Made by a program: the position numbers and the translations under genes
DNA from: an uncultured Opitutia bacterium
GTDB lineage: Bacteria > Verrucomicrobiota > Verrucomicrobiae > Opitutales > MB11C04
Length of the DNA stretch: 13,712 bases
Direction: 5' to 3'
Assembly: GCA_913048545.1 (NCBI GenBank)
Contig: CAJWWH010000040.1
Span: 1-13,712 of the forward strand
Notes under the pieces: model-generated
Databases searched by the model: none
What the model saw: only the letters and a program-made list of their open reading frames with translations
Told to the model about the DNA's origin: nothing
In this document: positions 1 to 6,684 of the stretch, piece after piece
Numbering within the stretch: the first letter of the stretch is position 1
Layout of the letters: every line of letters starts with the position of its first letter

Positions 1-52
1 TAAATCCGCCCGCTTCGTGCGTTCGTCGGTTCGAATCCGACCCCTACCACCA
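1..52 (+). tRNA. tRNA-Tyr(GTA), 3' part only (5' end outside window)
   Basis: The window opens inside the anticodon loop of a tRNA. Visible parts are the last anticodon bases and 3' side of the anticodon stem (TAAA then TCCGC), a long variable arm, a perfect T stem (GTCGG at 25-29 with CCGAC at 37-41) around the loop TTCGAAT, the acceptor 3' strand CCCTACC (42-48), discriminator A49 and an encoded CCA (50-52). If TCCGC is positions 39-43, anticodon bases 35-36 are T and A, as in GTA. The long variable arm and the TGTAAATC-type loop fit bacterial tRNA-Tyr. The first anticodon base lies outside the window, so the isotype is inferred. tRNA-Leu(TAA) is the alternative, but it needs a shifted stem. 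Confidence 0.87.
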
Positions 53-179
53 TTCTTTAAAATTTTGGTTTAGTATGGCAGGAACACCAACCCGAGTTGC
101 CAGATTCGTAGTTCTTTAACTTCCACATGTATATTTAGAACCGCTAATAAAGAGAAAAAAAGAAGGACGAATTCAGGAT

Positions 180-207
180 TTGACATGAGGTAGGTACGTT
201 GGAAAAT
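180..207 (+). promoter_or_regulatory. possible sigma70 promoter for the small ORF and J-domain gene
   Basis: A perfect -35 hexamer TTGACA (180-185) is followed after 16 bases by GAAAAT (202-207), a 4/6 match to TATAAT. If used, transcription would start close to 214, at or beside the ATG at 215, giving an almost leaderless message. The -10 is weak, and the rest of 53-179 could hold another promoter that I cannot identify. The -35 is a direct observation; promoter function is inferred. Confidence 0.3.
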
Positions 208-301
208 GGACGGCATGAGAAAAGTCATGAAGTGGGTTCTTATAGTGGCAGGTGGTGTTTTGCTGTATTTATACAATGTGTGGTCGGGCAGATTCCCCTA
301 A
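206..301 (+). CDS. possible small single-pass membrane peptide (31 aa)
   Basis: This short reading frame encodes a peptide beginning MDGMRKVMKWVLIVAGG and ending NVWSGRFP. A basic N-terminus precedes a hydrophobic stretch of about 14 residues (WVLIVAGGVLLYLY), which is the look of a small inner-membrane protein. A second in-frame ATG at 215 would give 28 residues. Its TAA stop overlaps the ATG of the downstream J-domain gene (TAATG, 299-303), a common translational-coupling arrangement. There is no clear Shine-Dalgarno site; GAGGTAGG at 187-193 is too far upstream to serve the 206 or 215 start well. I recognise no family. It could be a chance frame, but the membrane-like composition and exact stop-start overlap favour a real gene. 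Confidence 0.45.
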   Translation: MDGMRKVMKWVLIVAGGVLLYLYNVWSGRFP

Positions 302-954
302 TGAGCAGAATCTCAAAATGGGGGGGCAGTTTTCTGCATGTCGGTGCACTTGGATTAATTATCTCCGCAGTATTTTCAGAATACACCAGTCAGTTTCTTT
401 ACGCTCATTATCAAACCTGGGCAGGATGGCGGTCAATTGCGGGCTCAGACCCAAATTCTTTCACTCTAATCATACAAAAAATCACCTGGGCAGTTTTCTT
501 TGTTTCCTGTTGGTTCATGCTTTGGAAACTGGATTGCTTTTTTCTTCCCCTCCCGGCCCAGGTTGAGGAACCTGCTAAGGAGGAAGACCTGGAAGAAAAT
601 GGAGCTGAGAATCGAGTCAGGGAAAAACGAAAAAGAAAGGATCCCACTCGCGAGGAGGAAGAAAAGGTGGTTGTGGAAACCAAGGAGGATCTACCTCCCC
701 CCCCTGAAAAAAATTCGGGCGAAACAACGGATAATCTTTTCACAGATGAAGACTATGCTTTTGCAGAAATTTTGGGTCTTAATAAACCGATCGAAGTATC
801 AGTAATTAAATCAACCTACCGAAAAACAATCGCACAATATCACCCGGACAGAGTAATGGCGATGGGTCCCGAAATAAAGGATGTGGCCGAAAAAAAAGCC
901 AAGGAAATCAATGAGGCCTATGAGCACTTCAGGAAGAAATTTGATTTAAACTGA
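301..954 (+). CDS. membrane-anchored J-domain (DnaJ-like) protein
   Basis: The product has 217 residues. Two hydrophobic segments (about 9-27 and 57-77) are followed by a highly charged Glu/Lys/Arg-rich linker with a Pro run (about 88-143) and a C-terminal J domain (about 145-217). The J domain carries the HPD motif at 181-183, which in this family stimulates the DnaK ATPase. The layout suggests a protein anchored in the inner membrane that presents its J domain to cytoplasmic DnaK; that role is inferred. A TTG at 199 in the same frame would add 34 residues, but those overlap the small membrane ORF in another frame and do not look like a natural N-terminus, so I chose the ATG at 301 that overlaps the upstream stop. 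It lacks the Gly/Phe and zinc regions of true DnaJ. htpG follows 93 bases downstream. Confidence 0.87.
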   Translation: MSRISKWGGSFLHVGALGLIISAVFSEYTSQFLYAHYQTWAGWRSIAGSDPNSFTLIIQKITWAVFFVSCWFMLWKLDCFFLPLPAQVEEPAKEEDLEENGAENRVREKRKRKDPTREEEEKVVVETKEDLPPPPEKNSGETTDNLFTDEDYAFAEILGLNKPIEVSVIKSTYRKTIAQYHPDRVMAMGPEIKDVAEKKAKEINEAYEHFRKKFDLN

Positions 955-1001
955 TTCCGTTCCTGCAAAAATTTTGATTTCCGGGTCGGTGTACTTCACG
1001 C

Positions 1002-1030
1002 TTGATGAAAAAAGCCAAAATTTATATAAT
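1002..1030 (+). promoter_or_regulatory. sigma70-type promoter of htpG
   Basis: TTGATG (1002-1007, 4/6 match to the -35 consensus) and a perfect TATAAT (1025-1030) are separated by exactly 17 bases. Initiation would fall near 1037, leaving a leader of about 10 bases before the htpG ATG at 1048, with no room for a Shine-Dalgarno site. The boxes are read directly from the sequence. No CIRCE-type inverted repeat or obvious sigma32 promoter was seen, so heat control of htpG is not evident here. Confidence 0.65.
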
Positions 1031-1047
1031 GCTATGCTTTTAAAATT

Positions 1048-2904
1048 ATGACTGACAAATCAACTAAACACGAATTTCAAGCCGAAACCAAACAGGTTCT
1101 CGATATAGTGGTGAATTCACTCTATAAAGACAAAGAGATATTCATCAGGGAATTAATTTCCAACGCATCCGATGCCCTCGAAAAATTGCGTCGTTTACAA
1201 TTGACTGAAAAAGATATCCACGAGGAAGACTTAGAACACGAAATAAAGGTGACCACGGACGACTCGTCGAACACGCTCACCATTCAGGATTTTGGCCTTG
1301 GGATGAACGCAGAGGAATTAGTTGAGAATCTCGGAACGATTGCCCATTCCGGTTCGAAGGCCTTCCTGGAAGCCCTTCAATCGGACGGTGAAAAAAATGA
1401 TTCCCTGATCGGACGGTTTGGTGTCGGTTTTTATAGTGTTTTCATGGTGGCCGATAAAGTTCAGGCATTCACAAGAACCTGGAAAAAAGACGGGGTTGGG
1501 CAGTGCTGGGAAAGTGATGGGAGTGGATCCTACACGATTGAAGAAAGCAGCGACCAGCAACGAGGAACCAAAGTTGTGATCAATCTGAAAGAAGATTTTT
1601 CAGAGTTTGCGAAAGAAGACAGGGTAAAGGAAATCATTAAGAAATATTCCGCGTTTGTTCAGTTTCCCGTATTTGTGAACGGGGAAAAAGTGAACACTGT
1701 CGATGCAATTTGGCTACGTTCCAAAAATGAAATCAAGGACGAAGAGTACGAAGAATTCTATAAATTCCAGTCCAACGACTATGAGGCTCCCCTCATGCGC
1801 ATGCACTTCAGTGCCGATGCTCCCCTCGAAATCAACTCACTCCTTTTTGTGCCGAAAAGAAATATGGAGAAAATGGGCATGTTCCGAAATGAAAACAAGG
1901 TGGCACTTCATTGCAGGAAGGTATTGATCGATCCAGAACCCAAGGCCCTGTTCCCGGAATGGCTGCGATTTTTAAAAGGCGTGGTCGACAGTTCTGACCT
2001 GCCCCTCAATGTTTCCCGTGAAGTAATGCAGGACAGTGAATTGCTCAGAAAACTCAATCAAGTTCTCACCAAGCGCTTCCTCCGTTTTCTCAACGAGCAA
2101 TCCAAAAAGGAACCCGATGACTTTCTCTCTTTTTGGAATGAATTTGGTGTCCTGATCAAGGAGGGTGCGGCCACAGACTTCACCTACAAAGAAGATCTGG
2201 CCAAGCTTCTTCGATTTGAATCCACTGCCTTGGAACCTGGGAAGCTTACCGGTCTCGATGAATACATCGACCGTATGGCCAAGGATCAAAAGGATATTCT
2301 TTTTCTCTTCGGAAAAAGCAGGCAGTCCATCGAGGCGGGGCCCTACCTTGAAGCACTGCAGGCACGCAGTCTTGAGGTGCTGTTACTCACTGAACCGGTC
2401 GACGAATACGTCATGCAATCTGTCCGGGAATATAAAGAGAAAAAAATAATTTCAGCAGACTCGGACGAATTAAAGCTTGAAAAACTTGACCAGGAACCGG
2501 AAGGGAAAGCACTCAACAAAAAAGACACCAAGTCACTGTGTAAATGGCTGAAGGAAAGTCTTCAGGAAAAAGTCTCCGAAGTTGAAACTGGTGATCGGTT
2601 GATCGATAGTCCAGTTTGTATTGTCGGCGGGGACGGACTGGGAGGGGCTTCGGCCAGACGGGTAATGAAAATGATGCAGGGGGGAGAAGATGCAATGCCT
2701 GCCTCACCGGTCAAATTACAGGTCAATCAAAGGCACCCGATTATCAAGGGACTGTCAAAACTGATTGATTCGGATCAGGACACTGCCGAGCTCGTTGCAA
2801 ACCAGCTTCTCGACAACGCCTTAGCTACCGCCAATCTATTGGATGACCCAAGAGAAATGATCGCACGGAGCTACCAGGCGATTGAAAAACTTACGCAGAA
2901 CTGA
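1048..2904 (+). CDS. htpG: molecular chaperone HtpG (bacterial Hsp90)
   Basis: The 618-residue product has the family's normal full length. HtpG is a cytoplasmic dimeric ATP-driven chaperone that remodels clients with the DnaK system. The N-terminal GHKL ATPase domain shows RELISNASDALEKLR (about 34-48), the ATP-binding Asp81 in DFGLGM, GTIAHSG in the lid region and the Gly-rich GRFGVGFYSVF. The middle domain has LPLNVSREV with Arg324, matching the conserved Arg that contacts the ATP gamma-phosphate in Hsp90s. A C-terminal dimerisation domain follows; the protein ends LTQN without a eukaryotic MEEVD tail. DFGLGM is a small departure from the usual DTGIGM or DNGVGM. The ATG start gives the expected N-terminus. 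The gene has its own promoter and no Shine-Dalgarno site. The adjacent J-domain gene makes a chaperone-themed pair. Confidence 0.98.
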   Translation: MTDKSTKHEFQAETKQVLDIVVNSLYKDKEIFIRELISNASDALEKLRRLQLTEKDIHEEDLEHEIKVTTDDSSNTLTIQDFGLGMNAEELVENLGTIAHSGSKAFLEALQSDGEKNDSLIGRFGVGFYSVFMVADKVQAFTRTWKKDGVGQCWESDGSGSYTIEESSDQQRGTKVVINLKEDFSEFAKEDRVKEIIKKYSAFVQFPVFVNGEKVNTVDAIWLRSKNEIKDEEYEEFYKFQSNDYEAPLMRMHFSADAPLEINSLLFVPKRNMEKMGMFRNENKVALHCRKVLIDPEPKALFPEWLRFLKGVVDSSDLPLNVSREVMQDSELLRKLNQVLTKRFLRFLNEQSKKEPDDFLSFWNEFGVLIKEGAATDFTYKEDLAKLLRFESTALEPGKLTGLDEYIDRMAKDQKDILFLFGKSRQSIEAGPYLEALQARSLEVLLLTEPVDEYVMQSVREYKEKKIISADSDELKLEKLDQEPEGKALNKKDTKSLCKWLKESLQEKVSEVETGDRLIDSPVCIVGGDGLGGASARRVMKMMQGGEDAMPASPVKLQVNQRHPIIKGLSKLIDSDQDTAELVANQLLDNALATANLLDDPREMIARSYQAIEKLTQN

Positions 2905-2961
2905 AGATTGGATTGCGAAAAATTACATGGCTATGTGATCCAACCGCATCCTTTGTTTGAT

Positions 2962-2981
2962 AATACCCATAAATTGGTATT
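2962..2981 (+). repeat. short inverted repeat upstream of the lipoprotein gene
   Basis: AATACC (2962-2967) and GGTATT (2976-2981) form a 6-bp inverted repeat with an 8-base spacer in the 110-base gap between htpG and the lipoprotein gene. No T tract follows, so it is not a standard intrinsic terminator of htpG. It could be an operator or a chance repeat. The right arm overlaps a possible -35 box TTGCGA (2980-2985). Confidence 0.3.
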
Positions 2982-3008
2982 GCGAAAAACTAAAAGAATT
3001 AATAACTT
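2980..3008 (+). promoter_or_regulatory. weak candidate promoter of the lipoprotein gene
   Basis: TTGCGA (2980-2985) and TAACTT (3003-3008) are 17 bases apart. Each keeps only part of the consensus (4/6 and 3/6). If real, transcription would start at about the ATG at 3015, making the message leaderless. Another AT-rich box, GATAAT at 2959-2964, is a better -10 but has no good -35. This is a tentative call. Confidence 0.2.
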
Positions 3009-3014
3009 TTGAAA

Positions 3015-3413
3015 ATGAAAAGTAAATCCCTCAAATTTCGCTTCCTTGCAGGCATATTTTCCTTATTCCTCATTTTGGTATTTTCTTCCTGTTTCGGTGG
3101 CGGTGCCAATCCGTTTGCAAAGGACGACGGAGAGGTGGAGGAAAACATTGAAAACCTGATGGGATTGGCAGTGGGAATGACGAAAGGTCAGGTATTTGAG
3201 CTTGCCGGTGTCGCCAACATGATTGAGGGATACGATTGGGGAAGTGTATGGAGATACAAAATACGAAAAGGAGCAAAAGGAGGAACCTTAGCTAACAGCG
3301 AAGTGGAAAATAGTCTCATGCCAGTTGTATTTGACAACACTGACCGTGTAATGGGTTACGGTATAAAATTTTACGAACAAACTTTAAGCGATCTTGGATC
3401 CGGTCAGTTTTAA
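3015..3413 (+). CDS. small BamE/SmpA-like lipoprotein
   Basis: The product has 132 residues. A basic start (MKSKSLKFRF) and a hydrophobic segment lead to FSSC, with Cys26 as the likely lipidated residue after signal peptidase II cleavage; Phe at the -3 lipobox position is less usual than Leu. The mature part contains GMTKGQVFELAG, which resembles the GMTxxQV..LG signature of BamE/OmlA-type domains. An aromatic strand pattern (GSVWRYKIR, then PVVFDNTDRVMGYGI) follows, as expected for that small alpha-beta fold. BamE proteins attach to the outer membrane and assist beta-barrel assembly; whether this one does so is inferred and uncertain, and a DUF3192-like protein is an alternative. I chose the ATG at 3015; the TTG at 3009 would add only two residues. 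No Shine-Dalgarno site is visible. Confidence 0.83.
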   Translation: MKSKSLKFRFLAGIFSLFLILVFSSCFGGGANPFAKDDGEVEENIENLMGLAVGMTKGQVFELAGVANMIEGYDWGSVWRYKIRKGAKGGTLANSEVENSLMPVVFDNTDRVMGYGIKFYEQTLSDLGSGQF

Positions 3414-3448
3414 GCGCAGTTTTATTTGCGAAAATTAATATTGTTCGG

Positions 3449-3477
3449 TTGACGATTGATGCTGAGTTTGCTTTACT
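3449..3477 (+). promoter_or_regulatory. sigma70-type promoter of rplM-rpsI
   Basis: TTGACG (3449-3454, 5/6 match) and TTTACT (3472-3477, 4/6 match) lie 17 bases apart. Initiation near 3484 would leave a leader of about 17 bases before the rplM ATG at 3502. No folded leader resembling an L13 autoregulatory site is apparent in so short a stretch. Confidence 0.52.
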
Positions 3478-3501
3478 TGTAAGCTTTTCTTAAAATTCAA
3501 C

Positions 3502-3930
3502 ATGAAAACTACACTTGCCAAAGCGGAAACCACCACTCACGGGTGGAAAATCGTAGATGCCAAAGATCAAATCCTTGGTAGACTCGCGGTCACTATAGCC
3601 AACTCCCTCCGTGGACGGGATAAACCCACTTACACCCCACATGTGGACACGGGTGATTTTGTCATCGTAATCAATGCGGACAAAGTCAAACTTACCGGAG
3701 CCAAGGAAGAACAAAAAAAATATATGTTTTACAGTGGCTACATGGGTAGTGAAAAGTATCGGAATGTTGCTGATTTCAGAAAAAACAGACCCGAATTTAT
3801 TATTACCAATGCGGTAAAAGGGATGTTGCCCAAGAACAAACTTGCCAGCCGTATGCTTACAAAACTGAAAGTCTACAGTGGCGAGGATCACCCCCATTCT
3901 GCGCAACAACCCACCCCATTAGCGAGTTAA
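3502..3930 (+). CDS. rplM: 50S ribosomal protein L13
   Basis: This is a full-length L13 of 142 residues, an early-assembling protein of the large ribosomal subunit that binds 23S rRNA. Family features are W-x-I-V-D-A near residues 15-20, LGRLAV, GD-x-V-x-V-x-N-A-x-K, the Tyr/Gly-rich stretch around YMFYSGYMG, and the signature AVKGMLPKNKL (about 104-114) followed by L-K-V-Y-x-G-x-x-H-P-H. It pairs with rpsI 12 bases downstream, the standard L13-S9 operon. The ATG start matches the usual N-terminus. The upstream bases TCTTAAAATTCAAC contain no Shine-Dalgarno sequence, which is odd for a highly expressed gene. Confidence 0.98.
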   Translation: MKTTLAKAETTTHGWKIVDAKDQILGRLAVTIANSLRGRDKPTYTPHVDTGDFVIVINADKVKLTGAKEEQKKYMFYSGYMGSEKYRNVADFRKNRPEFIITNAVKGMLPKNKLASRMLTKLKVYSGEDHPHSAQQPTPLAS

Positions 3931-3942
3931 TCAATTTCATTT

Positions 3943-4347
3943 ATGAGTGCTAAAATTTCCACTACAGAATTCATTGCCACCGGCAGAAGAAAAACCAGTT
4001 CCGCCCGGGTTCGTATAAAAAAAGGAACCGGAATTTACCTAATCAATGGCAGGGATTATTCCGACTATTGTAAAACCGAAGAATTTCGCAAAATCGTATT
4101 GTCTCCCCTTGCTACCGTTGAAATGGTTGGTGGAGTTGATATCTCAGTCAATGTTTCTGGTGGTGGTGGTGCGGGACAAGCAGGAGCAATCCGCCACGGA
4201 CTATCCAGAGCACTCGAAAAAATGGATTCCGAATTGCGTGTACCTTTAAAAAAAGCAGGACACATGCGACGAGATCCTCGCAAAATCGAAAGGAAAAAAA
4301 CCGGTCAACCGGGGGCAAGAAAAAGATTCCAGTTTTCAAAACGGTAA
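3943..4347 (+). CDS. rpsI: 30S ribosomal protein S9
   Basis: This is a full-length S9 of 134 residues, located in the head of the small ribosomal subunit with its C-terminal tail reaching the P-site tRNA. It shows the N-terminal ATGRRKTSSARV block (12-23), the Gly-rich SGGGGAGQAGAIRHGLSRAL (72 onward), RRDPRKIERKK, and the invariant C-terminal end FSKR. The PGARKRFQFSKR variant of the tail differs from the RKARRAPQFSKR type of proteobacteria. It follows rplM by 12 bases and is the last gene before a strong intrinsic terminator. The ATG start is preceded by AT-rich sequence without a Shine-Dalgarno site. Confidence 0.98.
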   Translation: MSAKISTTEFIATGRRKTSSARVRIKKGTGIYLINGRDYSDYCKTEEFRKIVLSPLATVEMVGGVDISVNVSGGGGAGQAGAIRHGLSRALEKMDSELRVPLKKAGHMRRDPRKIERKKTGQPGARKRFQFSKR

Positions 4348-4371
4348 AACATCTTCTAATCTCTTTAACTC

Positions 4372-4408
4372 AACCCCCCGGAACTCCAACCGGGGGGTTT
4401 GTTTTTTT
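4372..4408 (+). terminator. intrinsic terminator of rplM-rpsI
   Basis: A perfect 10-bp GC-rich stem (AACCCCCCGG at 4372-4381 with CCGGGGGGTT at 4390-4399) closes an 8-base loop. It is followed by TG and then seven T residues (4402-4408). It sits 24 bases after the rpsI stop and separates the ribosomal operon from the arginine genes. It is the only classical rho-independent terminator I found in the window. Confidence 0.94.
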
Positions 4409-4427
4409 AATCAGTCAAAACTATTTT
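4399..4427 (+). promoter_or_regulatory. candidate promoter of the arg operon, overlapping the terminator tail
   Basis: Only 30 bases lie between the terminator T tract and the argC ATG. The best pair there is TTGTTT (4399-4404, 3/6) and TATTTT (4422-4427, 4/6) with a 17-base spacer, which would put the start of transcription about five bases before the ATG. No ARG-box palindrome of the TGAAT-ATTCA type is visible. Alternatively the operon may depend on read-through of the terminator. Confidence 0.28.
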
Positions 4428-4438
4428 ATTTCTCAATC

Positions 4439-5467
4439 ATGAATGTAATAATCGTAGGGGCATCCGGATATTCCGGCAGGCAACTGGTTTCCATTCTTGC
4501 GGGGCATCCAAAAGTCAACCTGATGGGCGTGACCTCAAGAACCTATGCGGGGAATCCCGTTGAATCCAGCATCCCTCATTTAAGAGGGAAAGTAGAAGGT
4601 CTAACCTTTACTAATCCGAGCATCAAAGAACTTTGTGAAAATACGGATTGCGATCTATTTTTCCTCGCCCTACCCCATGGAACTGCCGCGAGTTACGCCA
4701 TTCCGCTTTTAAATGCGGAAAAAAAAGTCATTGATCTGTCAGCGGATTTCCGACTCAAAACAGACAAATGTTATCAGGAGTTTTACGGTTCGCCCCACCC
4801 CGAACCGGAATGGCTTGGGCGGGCAACCTACGGCTTACCTGAAATCCATAATTTTTCCTGGGAGGATTCATCCCTAATTGCTTCTCCGGGATGTTACCCG
4901 ACCAGTATTTTGATTCCTCTCTTTCCGCTTCTAAAAGATGGATTAATTGAAGAATCAGGCATTGTGGCGAACAGTATGAGCGGGGTAAGCGGGGCGGGAA
5001 GAAATGCCACTGAAAAACTTCTTTACTGTGAAAGAAATGAAAGTGCCGGTCCCTATGGCCTTCCCAAGCATCGCCATCTTTCTGAAATCGAAGAGCAACT
5101 ATCCCTCGCCAGTTCAAATGATGTCATCATTTCCTTTCATCCCCATTTAGCCCCAATGAACCGTGGGATTTGCTCCACTATCTCCGTGTCCGCCAAAGAA
5201 GGGCTGAACCGGAAGAAGGTTTTGGATTCCTGGAAAAGCTTTTACCGGGGAAGAAAATTTGTCCATCTACTGGATGAAGGGGAATTTCCTGATGTTGCCC
5301 ATGTTGCCGGGACTAACCGAATCGATTTATCGGTGAATGAGGACAAAAGAACAAGTCGCTACACAATATGCTCCGCGGAGGATAACCTAATCAAAGGGGC
5401 TGGCGGACAGGCAGTGCAATCAATGAATATCTGCCAAGGCTATGAGGAGGGAGAAGGACTGCCGTGA
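4439..5467 (+). CDS. argC: N-acetyl-gamma-glutamyl-phosphate reductase
   Basis: ArgC performs the NADPH-dependent reduction of N-acetylglutamyl phosphate to N-acetylglutamate semialdehyde in arginine synthesis. The 342-residue product is of normal length. It begins with a Rossmann motif (VGASGYSGRQL), has the FLALPHG segment, and carries the catalytic Cys152 in SPGCYPTS. The HLAPMNRGI motif holds the conserved histidine region of this family, and GAGGQAVQSMN lies near the end. It is the first gene of the arg operon, and its TGA overlaps the GTG of argJ by four bases. The ATG at 4439 gives the N-terminus directly at the first beta strand, as usual. No Shine-Dalgarno site is present. Confidence 0.97.
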   Translation: MNVIIVGASGYSGRQLVSILAGHPKVNLMGVTSRTYAGNPVESSIPHLRGKVEGLTFTNPSIKELCENTDCDLFFLALPHGTAASYAIPLLNAEKKVIDLSADFRLKTDKCYQEFYGSPHPEPEWLGRATYGLPEIHNFSWEDSSLIASPGCYPTSILIPLFPLLKDGLIEESGIVANSMSGVSGAGRNATEKLLYCERNESAGPYGLPKHRHLSEIEEQLSLASSNDVIISFHPHLAPMNRGICSTISVSAKEGLNRKKVLDSWKSFYRGRKFVHLLDEGEFPDVAHVAGTNRIDLSVNEDKRTSRYTICSAEDNLIKGAGGQAVQSMNICQGYEEGEGLP

Positions 5468-6684
5468 AGTTTTATGAGAACGGGGACGCCCTTACTGAAC
5501 CCATGGGATTTTTCTGCTCCGGAGTTCACTGCGATGTAAAAGGAGTAAGAAATGGAAAACTTGACCTCGGCATTATTTATTCACAAAAATCCTGCAACGG
5601 TGCTGGTGTATTCACGACCAATGATGTACAAGCCGCTCCCGTTCGCTACTCGAAAAATCTAATTTCTGAATCCGATAACACTTTCCATGCGATTGTGGCG
5701 AATAGCGGAAATGCCAATGCCTGCACTGGAGAACAGGGAGAGGCGGACGCCAAAAAAATGGCTTCGGAAGTCGCCAGGCATTTAAATATTCATTCCAAGG
5801 AAGTACTGGTCTGTTCAACGGGAAGGATTGGGGTGTCCCTTCCAATGAGTCGACTAACCATTGGAATCCGTGACGCCTGTGAAGATATAAGGGATGGATG
5901 CGACGGAGCCCGTGCCTTTCAGGAGTCGATTCTCACTTCAGATACCTGCACAAAATCCTGCTCGGCCAAGATACAAAGTTCAAGGGGAGATATTACCATT
6001 GGAGGCGTTGTCAAAGGAGCGGGAATGATTGAGCCAAACATGGCCACCATGCTGGCTTTTATAACCACGGATGCAGATATATCCGGTTCTGCGTTACAGG
6101 AAATTCTTAAAGATGCCGTGGAAAATTCATTTAATCGGATTACAATCGACGGAGATATGAGCACAAATGACTGTGTTTTGCTTTTGGCTAATGGACACTC
6201 CGGCGTAAAAATTGAAAATGAAACAATTGCGGTACAACGAGAATTTAAAGAGGCGGTGCATGCAGTTTGTTCCTGCCTGGCCAGAAAATGTGTTACCGAC
6301 GGGGAAAAAGTTACAAAATTTGTGAAAGTTCGAATAAAGGGTGCAAAGGACTCACATTCGGCTTTGAAGGTTGCCCGGTGCATTGCAAATTCTTTGCTGG
6401 TCAAATCATCGTGGTATGGTTGCGATCCCAATTGGGGCCGAATTGCTGATGCAGCTGGTTATGCAAAAGTGGGACTTGTCTTTGAAAAGCTAGGGATGCA
6501 TTACAATGATACCCCCGTCCTAATCAATGGCATGCCCTTGATTGAAAATAAGTCAAAGTGGAAAGAAATTGTTTCGCTCGATGAGTTTTCGATTTCACTG
6601 GATTTAAAGATGGGCAAGGCTGAGGGGGAAATTTGGAGTAACGACTTGAGTGAAGAATATGTTAAATTCAACAAAAGCGAGTGA
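5464..6684 (+). CDS. argJ: bifunctional ornithine acetyltransferase / N-acetylglutamate synthase
   Basis: ArgJ moves the acetyl group from N-acetylornithine to glutamate and, in bifunctional forms, also makes N-acetylglutamate from acetyl-CoA. The proenzyme has 406 residues. It keeps the self-cleavage site KGAGMIEPNMATMLAF with nucleophile Thr195, so chains of 1-194 and 195-406 are expected. Thr119-Gly120 in STGRIG match the oxyanion-hole pair, and Glu281 lies in DGEKVTK, where DGEGATK is usual. DPNWGR is intact. The C-terminus is unusual: EYVKFNKSE stops after Asn403 without the N-A-x-Y-x-[ST] ending common in the family. The GTG start overlaps the argC stop. A purine-rich GGAGGGAGAAGG upstream is the only Shine-Dalgarno-like stretch among these genes, though it lies inside argC. 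Bifunctionality cannot be decided from sequence. Confidence 0.95.
   Translation: MKFYENGDALTEPMGFFCSGVHCDVKGVRNGKLDLGIIYSQKSCNGAGVFTTNDVQAAPVRYSKNLISESDNTFHAIVANSGNANACTGEQGEADAKKMASEVARHLNIHSKEVLVCSTGRIGVSLPMSRLTIGIRDACEDIRDGCDGARAFQESILTSDTCTKSCSAKIQSSRGDITIGGVVKGAGMIEPNMATMLAFITTDADISGSALQEILKDAVENSFNRITIDGDMSTNDCVLLLANGHSGVKIENETIAVQREFKEAVHAVCSCLARKCVTDGEKVTKFVKVRIKGAKDSHSALKVARCIANSLLVKSSWYGCDPNWGRIADAAGYAKVGLVFEKLGMHYNDTPVLINGMPLIENKSKWKEIVSLDEFSISLDLKMGKAEGEIWSNDLSEEYVKFNKSE

Noticed and set aside
1..52. tRNA-Leu(TAA) instead of tRNA-Tyr
   Set aside because: Both have long variable arms, but reading TAA as the anticodon would shift the anticodon stem; the loop-stem register with TCCGC fits tRNA-Tyr better.
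199..300. TTG start at 199 extending the J-domain protein by 34 residues
   Set aside because: The added residues do not resemble a membrane-protein N-terminus, and the same DNA reads as a membrane-like peptide in another frame whose stop overlaps the ATG at 301. The later start is the simpler model.
2905..2945. TTGGAT...ATCCAA inverted repeat after htpG as a terminator
   Set aside because: The arms are 6 bp with a loop of about 24 bases and no following T tract. It does not fit an intrinsic terminator.
3490..3909. Long open frame on the - strand across rplM
   Set aside because: It is a shadow of the unmistakable L13 gene on the + strand and has no recognisable protein features.
5919..6431. 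170-residue open frame on the - strand inside argJ
   Set aside because: It lies wholly inside a well-supported argJ, and its translation shows no domain or coherent N-terminus; a coding shadow.
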